Positions 16,688 to 24,537 of a stretch of 32,000 nucleotides of DNA are shown piece after piece; within the stretch, counting starts at the first letter, position 1; every line of letters starts with the position of its first letter. Below the pieces are notes generated by a model. It ran no database searches. It saw nothing but the letters and a program-made list of their open reading frames with translations, and was not told the DNA's origin. The position numbers and the translations under genes were made by a program. The DNA is from Rickettsia typhi (lineage in GTDB: Bacteria > Pseudomonadota > Alphaproteobacteria > Rickettsiales > UBA1997): NCBI GenBank assembly GCA_945862455.1, contig CAMAXU010000020.1, positions 1 to 32,000 of the forward strand, in the 5' to 3' direction.

Positions 16688-16744
16688 GATATCACGCAGG
16701 CTCATGGTGAAATTGAGGCTATTGAGGAAAACAAACAAAATTTA

Positions 16745-18169
16745 ATGAAATATTTTTTCTTACTCACATTCCTATTTTTCGCCAATTGCCGATACTTTCC
16801 GCCGATTGGTGAAAAATATAAAAAGCCCGAAACCAAAATGCCCGCGGCTTGGGATAGCATAAAAAAAGATGAAAATTCAGAATTTGGTGAAATTGAAAAA
16901 AACTGGTGGGAAAATTTTCAAGATCCGGTTTTAAACAAAGTTATTGAGCAGGCGGTAAAAAATAATCACGATTTTAAAATTGCCCAAAGCCGCGTGGTTG
17001 AAGCGCGTGCAAATGTGACAACTGCAACTTCTGACTTAGCTCCGAAAGTTAATGCAACTGTTTCGGCAGCTAGAAAAAATAATTATGTAATTCCTTTTGC
17101 ACCCAATACTCACACCATTTTTAATTTATTCACCGCTGGTTTTGATGCTAGTTGGGAGCTTGATTTATTTGGTGCAAATTATCGCTCCAGACAATCGGCA
17201 AAAGCTTTGCTTGAAGCATCTGATGAAGCAAAAAACTATATTTTAGTTTCGCTGATTGCGGAAGTTGTAAAAAATTATTCCGATTTACGCGCCGCTCAAA
17301 ATGAATTATTTTTACAAAAACAAATTGATGCCGCGCGTGTTACAATTCTCGAATTAAATGAATCAAAAAAATCCGTCGGCTTGCTTGGTGATATTGATTT
17401 AGGTCCGATAAAAATCGCGATGTTGGATAGTAAATCTGATCTTCTTGAATCGGAAGCGCGGGTTGCAATTGCCTTATATAATTTAGAATTTTTGCTGGGA
17501 AAAAGGCCGGGTGAAATGAAGAATTTTTTTGGTGAAATCGGCGAAGTTCCAATTTTGCGCAAAGGTGTGATTATTGATGCGCCGATTTCGCTTTTAAGAA
17601 ATAGACCTGATATTAAGCAGGCGGAACGTGAATTTGCATCAGCAACGGAAATTGAAAGTTATTCGATGGCGCGAGTATTTCCAAAAATTTCTTTGAGCGG
17701 ATTTTTTGGATTTTACAATACGAAATCACAAAATTTACTTCAATCTTCAAGTCGTGTTTTTGCTGCCGATTCACAAATTACAATGCCGGTTTTAGATTTT
17801 GGCGGAATTTTTGCTGGCATGAAAATTGCTGATGAAAGAAAAAAACAGGCTTTAATAACTTATGAAGAAAAAGTTAATAAAGCTTTGCTCGATGTTGAAT
17901 CTTCAATGATTAGTTTTGTCAAAGAAAGCCAAAAATTTGACCTTATAATTCAAAGTAGAGAAGTTCAGAAAATGATTCATGAGTTGAATTACAGGCGCCA
18001 AAATAGTGGCTTAATGGCGCAAGTTGAATATTTGCAATCACAACTTAATTTCTTGCAATCGGAAAAAAAATTAAATTCAAAAAGATTAGAGTTTGCTAAA
18101 AAAACAGTAGCACTTTATAAATCTCTGGGTGGTGGTTGGGAAGTTTTTTCAAACTTTCAAAAGAAATGA
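16745..18169 (+). CDS. Outer-membrane efflux lipoprotein, TolC/NodT (OprM-like) family
   Basis: A 474-residue outer-membrane factor. MKYFFLLTFLFFANC is a lipoprotein signal with the modified Cys at 15. The family start YFPPIGEKYKKPETKMPAAW and NWWENFQDPVLNKVIEQAVKNNHDFKIAQSRV are typical of NodT/OprM proteins, and the second repeat includes LLRNRPDIKQAEREFASATEIESYSMARVFPKISLSG. Two OEP repeats span about residues 50-250 and 265-460. It forms the trimeric channel that completes the exporter encoded upstream. The reading frame is open for 19 codons upstream back to the MITE edge (16688), but the ATG at 16745 gives a normal signal peptide and is kept. Confidence 0.92.
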   Translation: MKYFFLLTFLFFANCRYFPPIGEKYKKPETKMPAAWDSIKKDENSEFGEIEKNWWENFQDPVLNKVIEQAVKNNHDFKIAQSRVVEARANVTTATSDLAPKVNATVSAARKNNYVIPFAPNTHTIFNLFTAGFDASWELDLFGANYRSRQSAKALLEASDEAKNYILVSLIAEVVKNYSDLRAAQNELFLQKQIDAARVTILELNESKKSVGLLGDIDLGPIKIAMLDSKSDLLESEARVAIALYNLEFLLGKRPGEMKNFFGEIGEVPILRKGVIIDAPISLLRNRPDIKQAEREFASATEIESYSMARVFPKISLSGFFGFYNTKSQNLLQSSSRVFAADSQITMPVLDFGGIFAGMKIADERKKQALITYEEKVNKALLDVESSMISFVKESQKFDLIIQSREVQKMIHELNYRRQNSGLMAQVEYLQSQLNFLQSEKKLNSKRLEFAKKTVALYKSLGGGWEVFSNFQKK

Positions 18170-18239
18170 TTTGACAAAAAGACTTTGGAAAATAAGTTGC
18201 GCGACCCTTTTTAAAGCTGATCACATATTTTAAATCTTT

Positions 18240-18554
18240 ATGTTTGCAATTATCGAAACTGGCGGGAAGCAATATCGCGTCCAAGCCAATGAAAAAATCA
18301 TTGTTGAAAAACTTATCGGCGAAGCCGGTTCTAAAGTTACAATCGACAAGGTTTTGTTAGTAAAATCTGAACAAGGAGAAGTAAGTTTTGGCAGCCCTCT
18401 AGTTAGTGGTGCTAAGGTTGAAGCTGAAATCGTTAAAACTTTTAAAAACGATAAAGTTATTATCTTCAAAAAAAGAAGAAGACAAAATTCGCGTAGAAAA
18501 CAAGGTCATCGTCAACAACAAACTTTGTTAAAAATTTTATCGATCAAAGGCTAA
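18240..18554 (+). CDS. rplU: 50S ribosomal protein L21
   Basis: A 104-residue L21. MFAIIETGGKQYRVQANEKIIVEKL is the diagnostic start, and KKRRRQNSRRKQGHRQQQTLLKILSI matches the basic 23S-binding C-terminus, where most bacteria have RRRK..RR..GHRQ.FT...I. Length is normal. It is paired with rpmA 75 bp downstream, the standard rplU-rpmA arrangement. Confidence 0.98.
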   Translation: MFAIIETGGKQYRVQANEKIIVEKLIGEAGSKVTIDKVLLVKSEQGEVSFGSPLVSGAKVEAEIVKTFKNDKVIIFKKRRRQNSRRKQGHRQQQTLLKILSIKG

Positions 18555-18629
18555 TTGCTTTTGAGAATTTAAGTGTGAAAGCAGGCTTCAAGTTGTCTGC
18601 GAGTAGTGTAATTTAATATTAGGAGAGCC

Positions 18630-18899
18630 ATGGCAACGAAGAAAGCTGGTGGTAGTTCGAGAAACGGTCGTGATTCGGCAGGTAGAAGATTAGGCGTTAA
18701 AAAATATGGTGGTCAAGCAGTTATTCCGGGCAACATTATTGTTCGTCAAAGAGGAACAAAATGGCATCCGGGTAAAAACGTAGGAATTGGCAAAGATCAC
18801 ACAATCTTTGCTAAAATCGAAGGAACAGTAGTTTTTGTTAAATCTTCAAGAAATAATAGAATCTCAATCGACGTTGTTGCGGCTGCTGCTGCAAACTAG
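18630..18899 (+). CDS. rpmA: 50S ribosomal protein L27
   Basis: An 89-residue L27. The N-terminus [20 protein letters not shown] reaches into the peptidyl transferase centre in other bacteria, and [20 protein letters not shown] is the conserved body. There is no cleavable N-terminal extension of the Firmicutes type. A good Shine-Dalgarno (AGGAGA, 18621-18626) precedes the ATG. The C-terminus ends in an Ala-rich run. Confidence 0.98.
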   Translation: MATKKAGGSSRNGRDSAGRRLGVKKYGGQAVIPGNIIVRQRGTKWHPGKNVGIGKDHTIFAKIEGTVVFVKSSRNNRISIDVVAAAAAN

Positions 18900-18930
18900 A
18901 TAAATTAATCTGGCACTTGTCAGATTTTAT

Positions 18931-19015
18931 GCGGACGTGGCGAAATTGGCAGACGCACTAGACTTAGGATCTAGCGCCTCACGGCATGTGGGTTCAAGTC
19001 CCTCCGTCCGCACCA
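18931..19015 (+). tRNA. tRNA-Leu (anticodon UAG)
   Basis: An 85-nt class II tRNA. The acceptor stem GCGGACG (18931-18937) pairs with CGTCCGC (19005-19011). The anticodon stem CTAGA/TCTAG encloses CTTAGGA, so the anticodon is TAG (18965-18967), reading CUA and related Leu codons. A long variable arm (CGCCTCACGGCATGTG region) and a GGTTCAAGTCC T-loop are present. CCA is encoded at 19013-19015. It follows rpmA by 31 bp. Confidence 0.97.
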
Positions 19016-19017
19016 GA

Positions 19018-19091
19018 CTTCGCTCTTGTGAGCTACGCTTGGGCATCTAGGCTTGTCCTAGAACTGTCCAGCCTAGATTGCTAGAGCGAAG
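19018..19091. repeat. Nested inverted repeat just after tRNA-Leu
   Basis: The outer arms CTTCGCTCT (19018-19026) and AGAGCGAAG (19083-19091) are perfectly complementary. The inner arms ATCTAGGCT (19045-19053) and AGCCTAGAT (19070-19078) are also perfect. CTTCTTTTCT follows, so the outer stem could end the tRNA transcript. The nested design and CTTCGCT arms resemble the hairpin at 21000-21026, so a dispersed repeat family is possible. Confidence 0.65.
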
Positions 19092-19205
19092 CTTCTTTTC
19101 TCGAAATAGCCTGAAGGGCGATGACTAGTCGCTCTGAAAATTTATGAATAAAGAATACCTAATCCAAAAAAGTTTTAAAATTTCACCCAATTTTCAAAAC
19201 CATAT

Positions 19206-19449
19206 ATGCACCACACCTACATCTTCAAATCCATATCTTCCCCTTCCCAAGAAATAACCTATATCGACTATATTTCCGATCTAAAAAAAGATTACAAATC
19301 CACAATTCCGGCGAATGCAATTTTACCTCCAAACACGCCCCTTGGGAGCTTCAGTCTTACTTCGCATTCCGCGATAAAAAACCGCATTAAATTTCGAACA
19401 ATATTTAAAATCTCATTGCAGAAGATCTTTTGCCCAAAAGCATTTTTAA
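19206..19449 (+). pseudogene. GIY-YIG endonuclease-like pseudogene (two frameshifts)
   Basis: Three consecutive frames rebuild one small GIY-YIG domain protein of the UPF0213/YhbQ size. Frame 1 (19206 on) gives HHTYIFKSISSPSQ...YIDYISDLKK. After the A run at 19283-19289 the match moves to a second frame giving RLQIHNSG then TSKHAPWELQSYFAFRDKK. After the A run at 19376-19381 it moves to a third frame giving TALNFEQYLKSHCRRSFAQ and KHF, ending in TAA at 19447-19449. Each shift equals loss of one A from an A run. The usual YIG is YID here, so a key motif Gly is also replaced. The intact family proteins are about 80-100 residues with poorly known roles. Assembly error in homopolymers is an alternative for the shifts but not for the substitution. 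Confidence 0.82.
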
Positions 19450-19643
19450 TATTTTTTTCCCAACAAATTTTCGCAATTCTATCCCTCAAAAAAAATACAA
19501 AAAACCCAAACGATTTAATTGCTATTTTTCACTCCTTCTTCTTAAATTCGCGCCTCATTTTTTCGATTACAAAAAATCACGAAATTTAACTAATCCGTAC
19601 TTGCTGCGGACTCATTCTAACCTATACATATCAAGGCTCTCCA

Positions 19644-20987
19644 ATGGAAGTACAAATCAAAAATACTTACGACAAGAAATTAAAAAAAGAATTTCAAGTT
19701 ACCATTCCTTACCAATTAATTGACGCTAAAGTTAGCGATTATATTGAAAAAGTTCGTGGTAATTTTTCACTTAAAGGTTTTCGCAAGGGGCAAGTTCCTC
19801 TGGAGGTTATCAAAGAAAAATATGGTCAATCAATTATGGCTGATGAATCAGATAAAATCATCAATGATACCATCAAAAAAATCGTTACCGACAATAACAT
19901 AAAATTGGCTTTATCTCCAAAAATCGACATCAAAAATTTTAAACAAGGTCAAAACGTTGAGCTTACAGCTACAATGGAAATTTACCCACAACTCCCTGAA
20001 ATTGAATTTAACAAAGTTAAAGTTACCAAAAGAGATGCTGAAATTTCAGAGGCTGACTTAGATGAATCGCTAAAAAAACTACTAAAATTTTATCGTAAAT
20101 GGAACGCCAAAGATGCTTCATATAAAGCAAAATTAGGTGATTCAGTTAACATCGATTATGTTGGTAAAATCGACAAAAAAGAATTTGAAGGTGGTGCTGC
20201 AAAAGGTTATCAGTTAGAGCTTGGCAGCAAAAGCTTCATCGATGATTTTGAAGAGCAATTAGTTGGTAAAAAAGGGGGCGATGAAACTCGTGTAAAAGTG
20301 AAATTTCCTAAAGAATATCATAACGAAGAATTTGCAGGAAAAGCTGCAGAATTTGATGTAAAAATTAATGAAGTTTTAACTGCCGAAATGCCAGAAATTA
20401 ATGATGAATTCATTAAAAATAATTTCGGTTTGGAAAATAAAACCAAGCTTGAAGAAGCGGTTAAAAAGCAAATTGATGACAATTATAAAGGCATTGAACG
20501 CAACTTATTCAAAAAAGAACTATTCGATTTCTTAAACAAAAAATATGATTTCGAATTGCCAGCAGGTTTGATTGAAGAACAAGTTAATAATCTTTGGGCT
20601 GAAATTGAAGAAGAGTTAAAAACCAATCCAAATAAATTCAAAAACGACAAAGAAAAAGAAAAAGCCAAAGATAAAAAACGCGAAATTGCCCAACGCATGA
20701 TCCGTTGTGGCATGGTCTTGTCTGAAGTTGCGCAAAAAAATAAAATCGAAGTTACTAACGATGACATTAATCAAGAAATTGGTAAAATTCTGGCTCGTTT
20801 TCCAAATCAGGAAAAAGCGGTGTTGGAATATTATCAAAAAAATTCCGTTGCAGTTCAACAGCTTCGGGGTTCAATTATCGAGGAAAAAGCGGTTGATTTT
20901 ATTTTGAATCAACCGGGAATTGAGAGAAAGAAAATTTCTTTAAAGGAATTGGACAAACTTTGGCAAAAAGCCAGCGAAGTTGAATAG
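19644..20987 (+). CDS. tig: Trigger factor (ribosome-associated chaperone, PPIase)
   Basis: A 447-residue trigger factor. The N-terminal ribosome-binding domain (about 1-115) contains the signature GFRKGQVPLEVIKEKYG, slightly varied from the usual GFRxGKVP. The central FKBP-type prolyl isomerase domain spans about 155-245 (GDSVNIDYVGKIDKKEFEGG...LGSKSFIDDFEEQLVG). The C-terminal helical chaperone domain runs from about 250 on and is Lys/Glu-rich. It binds nascent chains at the L23 exit site. In many bacteria it sits before clpP-clpX-lon; here it is followed by psd instead. The start at 19644 has no strong Shine-Dalgarno. Confidence 0.97.
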   Translation: MEVQIKNTYDKKLKKEFQVTIPYQLIDAKVSDYIEKVRGNFSLKGFRKGQVPLEVIKEKYGQSIMADESDKIINDTIKKIVTDNNIKLALSPKIDIKNFKQGQNVELTATMEIYPQLPEIEFNKVKVTKRDAEISEADLDESLKKLLKFYRKWNAKDASYKAKLGDSVNIDYVGKIDKKEFEGGAAKGYQLELGSKSFIDDFEEQLVGKKGGDETRVKVKFPKEYHNEEFAGKAAEFDVKINEVLTAEMPEINDEFIKNNFGLENKTKLEEAVKKQIDDNYKGIERNLFKKELFDFLNKKYDFELPAGLIEEQVNNLWAEIEEELKTNPNKFKNDKEKEKAKDKKREIAQRMIRCGMVLSEVAQKNKIEVTNDDINQEIGKILARFPNQEKAVLEYYQKNSVAVQQLRGSIIEEKAVDFILNQPGIERKKISLKELDKLWQKASEVE

Positions 20988-20999
20988 ACTTTGCAAAAA

Positions 21000-21026
21000 T
21001 GCTTCGCTATTTCAAAAAGCGAAGCA
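21000..21026. repeat. Hairpin between tig and psd
   Basis: TGCTTCGCT (21000-21008) and AGCGAAGCA (21018-21026) form a perfect 9-bp stem around ATTTCAAAA. There is no T run on the plus strand, so it is more likely an mRNA stabiliser or a dispersed repeat than a terminator. Confidence 0.6.
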
Positions 21027-21064
21027 AGCACCAAAAATTTAAACAAAATCTTAATTAAAATTTT

Positions 21065-21739
21065 ATGACTCACTTTTTAGACGCATTAAAACTGATTACT
21101 TTTGCCATTCACAAGGAAGGCTATAAATTTATCGTAATTTTCGCTTTGATAACTGCGCTTTTAGCCATACTTAGCAACACTTTGGGACTTATCGGTCTGG
21201 TTGCAACTTTATGGTGTGTATTTTTCTTTCGCGATCCTGAAAGAGTTATTCCTGTTGAAGAAAATATCATTATCAGCCCGGCCGACGGCGTTGTAACTCG
21301 CGTTGAATTTGGTGTTGAAGCGCCAGATGATTTGGGTTATGGCAAACAAAAATTTAACAAAATTACTGTTTTCTTAAATGTATTTAACGTTCACGTAAAC
21401 CGCGTACCAGTTAGCGGAACCGTTACTAAGGTTAGTTACAAACCAGGAAAATTTTTAAGTGCTAATGCTGATGAAGCTAGTGCTGAAAATGAAAGAAATT
21501 CAGTTGTAGTAAAAACTGCGAAAGGCACAGAAATTATTTTTGTGCAAATTGCCGGTTTAGTTGCACGTCGCATCATTTCTGATATTAAGGAAGGTCAAGA
21601 AGTTAAAATGGGCGATCGTTACGGAATTATCCGTTTTGGAAGTCGTGCTGACATTTTCTTGCCGGAAGATATGACAATCAAAGCTCTTGTAGGTCAAACC
21701 ATGATTGGCGGTGAAACTATTATCGCGAAATTGAACTAA
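21065..21739 (+). CDS. psd: Phosphatidylserine decarboxylase proenzyme (short form)
   Basis: A 224-residue proenzyme that decarboxylates phosphatidylserine to phosphatidylethanolamine. Self-cleavage of the precursor at Gly192-Ser193 (RFGSRADIFLP) creates the pyruvoyl group on the alpha chain; FGSR in place of LGST is typical of the short alphaproteobacterial and archaeal-type Psd. N-terminal membrane spans (about residues 20-55) end at FFRDPER, the family signature. SPADGVVTRVE and FLNVFNVHVNRVPVSG contain further conserved active-site residues. pssA often lies next to this type of psd but is not here; pccB follows after 12 bp. Confidence 0.96.
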   Translation: MTHFLDALKLITFAIHKEGYKFIVIFALITALLAILSNTLGLIGLVATLWCVFFFRDPERVIPVEENIIISPADGVVTRVEFGVEAPDDLGYGKQKFNKITVFLNVFNVHVNRVPVSGTVTKVSYKPGKFLSANADEASAENERNSVVVKTAKGTEIIFVQIAGLVARRIISDIKEGQEVKMGDRYGIIRFGSRADIFLPEDMTIKALVGQTMIGGETIIAKLN

Positions 21740-21751
21740 ATCTAAAAAAAC

Positions 21752-23287
21752 ATGCGTTCTTTAAATATTGCAAAACTGGCTTCAAAACGTGAAGAAGCCA
21801 GAGTAGGCGGCGGTCAAAAGAGAATCGACGTTCAACATTCCAAAGGAAAATTAACTGCGCGCGAAAGAATTGAGGTTTTACTCGATCCAGATTCGTTCGA
21901 AGAATATGGTCTTTATGTTGAGCACCGTTGTTCTGATTTTGATATGGAAGATAAAAAACATCCGGGCGACGGCGTTGTCACCGGACAAGGCACAATCAAT
22001 GGTCGCCTAGTTTTTGTTTATAGCCAAGATTTCACCGTTATGGGCGGATCTTTGGGTGAGGCACATGCTAAAAAAATCTGTCAGGTTTTAGATCGGGCAG
22101 TTCAAGTTGGTGCTCCCGTAATCGGCATTAACGATTCAGGTGGAGCCCGTATTCAAGAAGGTGTAGATTCTCTTGGTGGTTACGGCGAAATTTTCCAACG
22201 TAATATCGATGCCAGCGGTGTTGTTCCGCAAATCTCTTTAATTATGGGACCATGCGCCGGCGGTGCAGTTTATTCGCCAGCTCTGACTGATTTTACGATC
22301 ATGGTTGAGAATTCTTCATACATGTTTGTAACTGGTCCAGACGTAGTTAAAACCGTTACTCACGAAACCGTTACCCAAGAAGATTTAGGCGGAGCTTCGG
22401 TTCACGGCAGTAAAAGTGGCGTTGCTCATTTGACTTTTAAAAGCGACATCGAAGCGCTTTTACAAACTCGACGCTTAATCAATTTCTTGCCACTTTCTAA
22501 CCAAAAAGCGACTCCACAAATTCCAAGTTCTGATGAAGCGGATCGCGTTGACATTTCTTTAAACACTTTGATTCCAGACAATGCCAATTTGCCATACGAC
22601 ATGTCTGAGCTTGTTGAAAAAATTCTAGACGAAGGTGATTTCTACGAAATTCAACCTAATTATGCTAAAAATATCATGGTTGGTTTTGGCCGTTTGGAAG
22701 GCGAAACAATTGGGGTTGTAGCCAATCAACCAATGCATTTGGCAGGTTGTCTCGATATTAAAGCCTCTGAAAAAGCGGCGCGTTTCATTCGTTTTTGTGA
22801 TGCTTTTAATATTCCGCTTTTAACTTTCGTTGACGTTCCGGGATTCTTGCCGGGTACCGATCAAGAACATGCCGGAATTATTAAACATGGCGCAAAATTG
22901 CTTTACGCTTATGGCGAAGCAACAGTTCCAAAAATCACAGTTGTAACTCGCAAAGCTTACGGCGGCGCTTATATTGTAATGAATTCAAAACATTTGCGCG
23001 GTGATGTAAACTATGCTTGGGCTAACGCCGAAATCGCGGTTATGGGACCAGAAGGCGCGGTTGAAATCATTTTTCGTGAAGATGCCAAAAATCCGGAAAG
23101 CAAAGCCAAAAGAGTTGCTGAATATCGTGAAAAATTTGCTTCACCTTTTGTGGCGGCTTCACGCGGATTTATTGATGAAGTTATTCGTCCCCAAAACACC
23201 AGAAAAAGAATTTGTGCCTCACTACAAATTTTGAAAAATAAAAAAGTTCAGAAACCTTGGAAAAAACACGATAATCTTCCTTTGTAA
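21752..23287 (+). CDS. pccB: Propionyl-CoA carboxylase beta chain (carboxyltransferase)
   Basis: A 511-residue biotin-dependent carboxyltransferase beta chain. [33 protein letters not shown] is the family start. The acyl-CoA and biotin regions include [89 protein letters not shown] and [15 protein letters not shown]. These match PccB of alphaproteobacteria and mitochondria, a closer fit than acetyl-CoA carboxylase AccD. It would act with a biotin-carrying PccA encoded elsewhere, feeding propionyl-CoA to methylmalonyl-CoA. Full length, followed directly by a strong terminator. Confidence 0.95.
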   Translation: MRSLNIAKLASKREEARVGGGQKRIDVQHSKGKLTARERIEVLLDPDSFEEYGLYVEHRCSDFDMEDKKHPGDGVVTGQGTINGRLVFVYSQDFTVMGGSLGEAHAKKICQVLDRAVQVGAPVIGINDSGGARIQEGVDSLGGYGEIFQRNIDASGVVPQISLIMGPCAGGAVYSPALTDFTIMVENSSYMFVTGPDVVKTVTHETVTQEDLGGASVHGSKSGVAHLTFKSDIEALLQTRRLINFLPLSNQKATPQIPSSDEADRVDISLNTLIPDNANLPYDMSELVEKILDEGDFYEIQPNYAKNIMVGFGRLEGETIGVVANQPMHLAGCLDIKASEKAARFIRFCDAFNIPLLTFVDVPGFLPGTDQEHAGIIKHGAKLLYAYGEATVPKITVVTRKAYGGAYIVMNSKHLRGDVNYAWANAEIAVMGPEGAVEIIFREDAKNPESKAKRVAEYREKFASPFVAASRGFIDEVIRPQNTRKRICASLQILKNKKVQKPWKKHDNLPL

Positions 23288-23300
23288 ATATTTAGAATAA

Positions 23301-23352
23301 AAAAGTCCGTTATCCTCGGTCATTTTTGAACCAAGGATAACGGACTTTTTTT
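23301..23352 (+). terminator. Strong intrinsic terminator after pccB
   Basis: AAAAGTCCGTTATCCTCGGT (23301-23320) pairs with ACCAAGGATAACGGACTTTT, with one unpaired base and a loop near CATTTTTGA, followed by further T. The stem is about 20 bp. It ends the tig-psd-pccB transcript. Confidence 0.93.
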
Positions 23353-23398
23353 AATAGATTTTTACTTTGCTATAGCATTTTTTGCCACCATCTTTTTC

Positions 23399-23448
23399 TT
23401 GAACTTTATTCCCGTAGAAGTTGTATTTATCTGATTAATTAAAATCAG
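23399..23448 (+). promoter_or_regulatory. Candidate promoter and start-proximal hairpin of the 360-residue gene
   Basis: TTGAAC (23399-23404) and TGTATT (23422-23427) are spaced by 17 bp and resemble -35 and -10 boxes (4 of 6 each). CTGATT (23431-23436) and AATCAG (23443-23448) can form a stem just before the ATG at 23455. The gene lies behind a strong terminator, so it needs its own promoter. Consensus match is only moderate. Confidence 0.4.
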
Positions 23449-23454
23449 AGATAT

Positions 23455-24537
23455 ATGCCGGAAAAAATTAAGAATGAACCATCGCAACTCACAGCATTTG
23501 CCAATACTTTTGCTGCCTTAGGATTGTCAGCACTCTTGCAACCAGTAATTACGAGCTTCATTCAAATTGGAGTAAAAGTAGCAGGCGAAGGCAAAACTTA
23601 TCCCACCGCTTTCAAAGAGCTTAGATATAATACTCCAATTAGTGATTTAATAGAAAGTGCCAAAAAAACTTATAAAAGAAGAGGAGTCGCCTCTATTACT
23701 CCGGCAATGTTTTCTCAAGATGTAGCTGACAGATTTGAATTAACTAAGATGCAATTATTAGGTTTTAATACTGCTCTAGAAACTATTATTTCCTCAACTG
23801 TTTTTCCGGAAGCACTAGAAAGATATCGAGGAAAAATTGGAGATAATTCAGCAAATTGGAAAGTTTTTTGCGATAATCGTCCGGCACAATTTATGACCTT
23901 AGGCTTGAGAAATGCTTCATTTGTTGGCGCGATTTTGTCGAATGATATCGGAAAAAGCTTGGTGTATGATAATAAAGATCGTTTAGCAGAATATGGAATC
24001 ACCAAAGATAATGCTGAAAATGCTTTAACAATAGCTCTGCGCCTTACATTCGCTGGTTTAACTTCACCATTTGATAGAATATTTACGCAACTAAGCTCCG
24101 GAAAACAAACTGCTCAAGAAGTTGGTAAAGAAGTTTTTAAGGATTTGGCTAAAGGGAATTTACCAAAATTATGTGCCGGATTATGTGCAAGAACGGCGCT
24201 GGTTTTTACTACATCCTCAACAATTGCTATGGGTAAAAAACTTGGACCATTATTGGTAGAAGCTTTGGAAGAAAATGAGGTTTTTAAATCAATATTTAGC
24301 GGTGAGGCTTCTCGAAGTTTAACTAAGAAAAAAATTGATGAAACAGCGGATCTTATTTCAAAAGATGATTTTGGGCTTGTTGGAGGCTCTAACAGCAAGG
24401 TGAGAAAAAGTTCTGAGAATTGTGCTAAGTCTATTCAAGAGATAATCCGATTGTCTGAGTCTCCAGCTCCAACACCTTCAGCAGAAAAAACTACAAAATT
24501 ATCTGAAGCAGAAAAAAACAAAGGGCGTGATGATTAA
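23455..24537 (+). CDS. Unrecognised 360-residue protein with faint mitochondrial-carrier-like triple repeat
   Basis: I do not recognise this protein with certainty. The first 265 residues alternate hydrophobic and amphipathic stretches and seem to hold three repeats. Prolines ending the first helix of each are at P30 (LQPVITSFIQ), P118 (VFPEALERYR) and P205 (SPFDRIFTQL), spaced 88 and 87 residues. The third resembles the carrier motif P-x-D/E-x-x-K/R, with Phe in place of K/R. Each repeat later has a similar block: RGVASITPAMFSQ, NRPAQFMTLGLRNASF, GNLPKLCAGLCARTAL. The last resembles the G-x-x-x-x-Y/W-K/R-G segment of mitochondrial carriers. The C-terminal about 95 residues are charged and probably disordered, ending AEKNKGRDD. 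No signal peptide. It overlaps the convergent recG stop. Alternatives: an unrelated helical membrane-interacting protein or secreted effector. Confidence 0.9.
   Translation: MPEKIKNEPSQLTAFANTFAALGLSALLQPVITSFIQIGVKVAGEGKTYPTAFKELRYNTPISDLIESAKKTYKRRGVASITPAMFSQDVADRFELTKMQLLGFNTALETIISSTVFPEALERYRGKIGDNSANWKVFCDNRPAQFMTLGLRNASFVGAILSNDIGKSLVYDNKDRLAEYGITKDNAENALTIALRLTFAGLTSPFDRIFTQLSSGKQTAQEVGKEVFKDLAKGNLPKLCAGLCARTALVFTTSSTIAMGKKLGPLLVEALEENEVFKSIFSGEASRSLTKKKIDETADLISKDDFGLVGGSNSKVRKSSENCAKSIQEIIRLSESPAPTPSAEKTTKLSEAEKNKGRDD

Noticed and set aside
19206..19589. 127-codon frame taken as a real hypothetical gene
   Set aside because: Its first third matches GIY-YIG proteins but the rest of the match continues in other frames, so the later residues of this frame are not natural protein.
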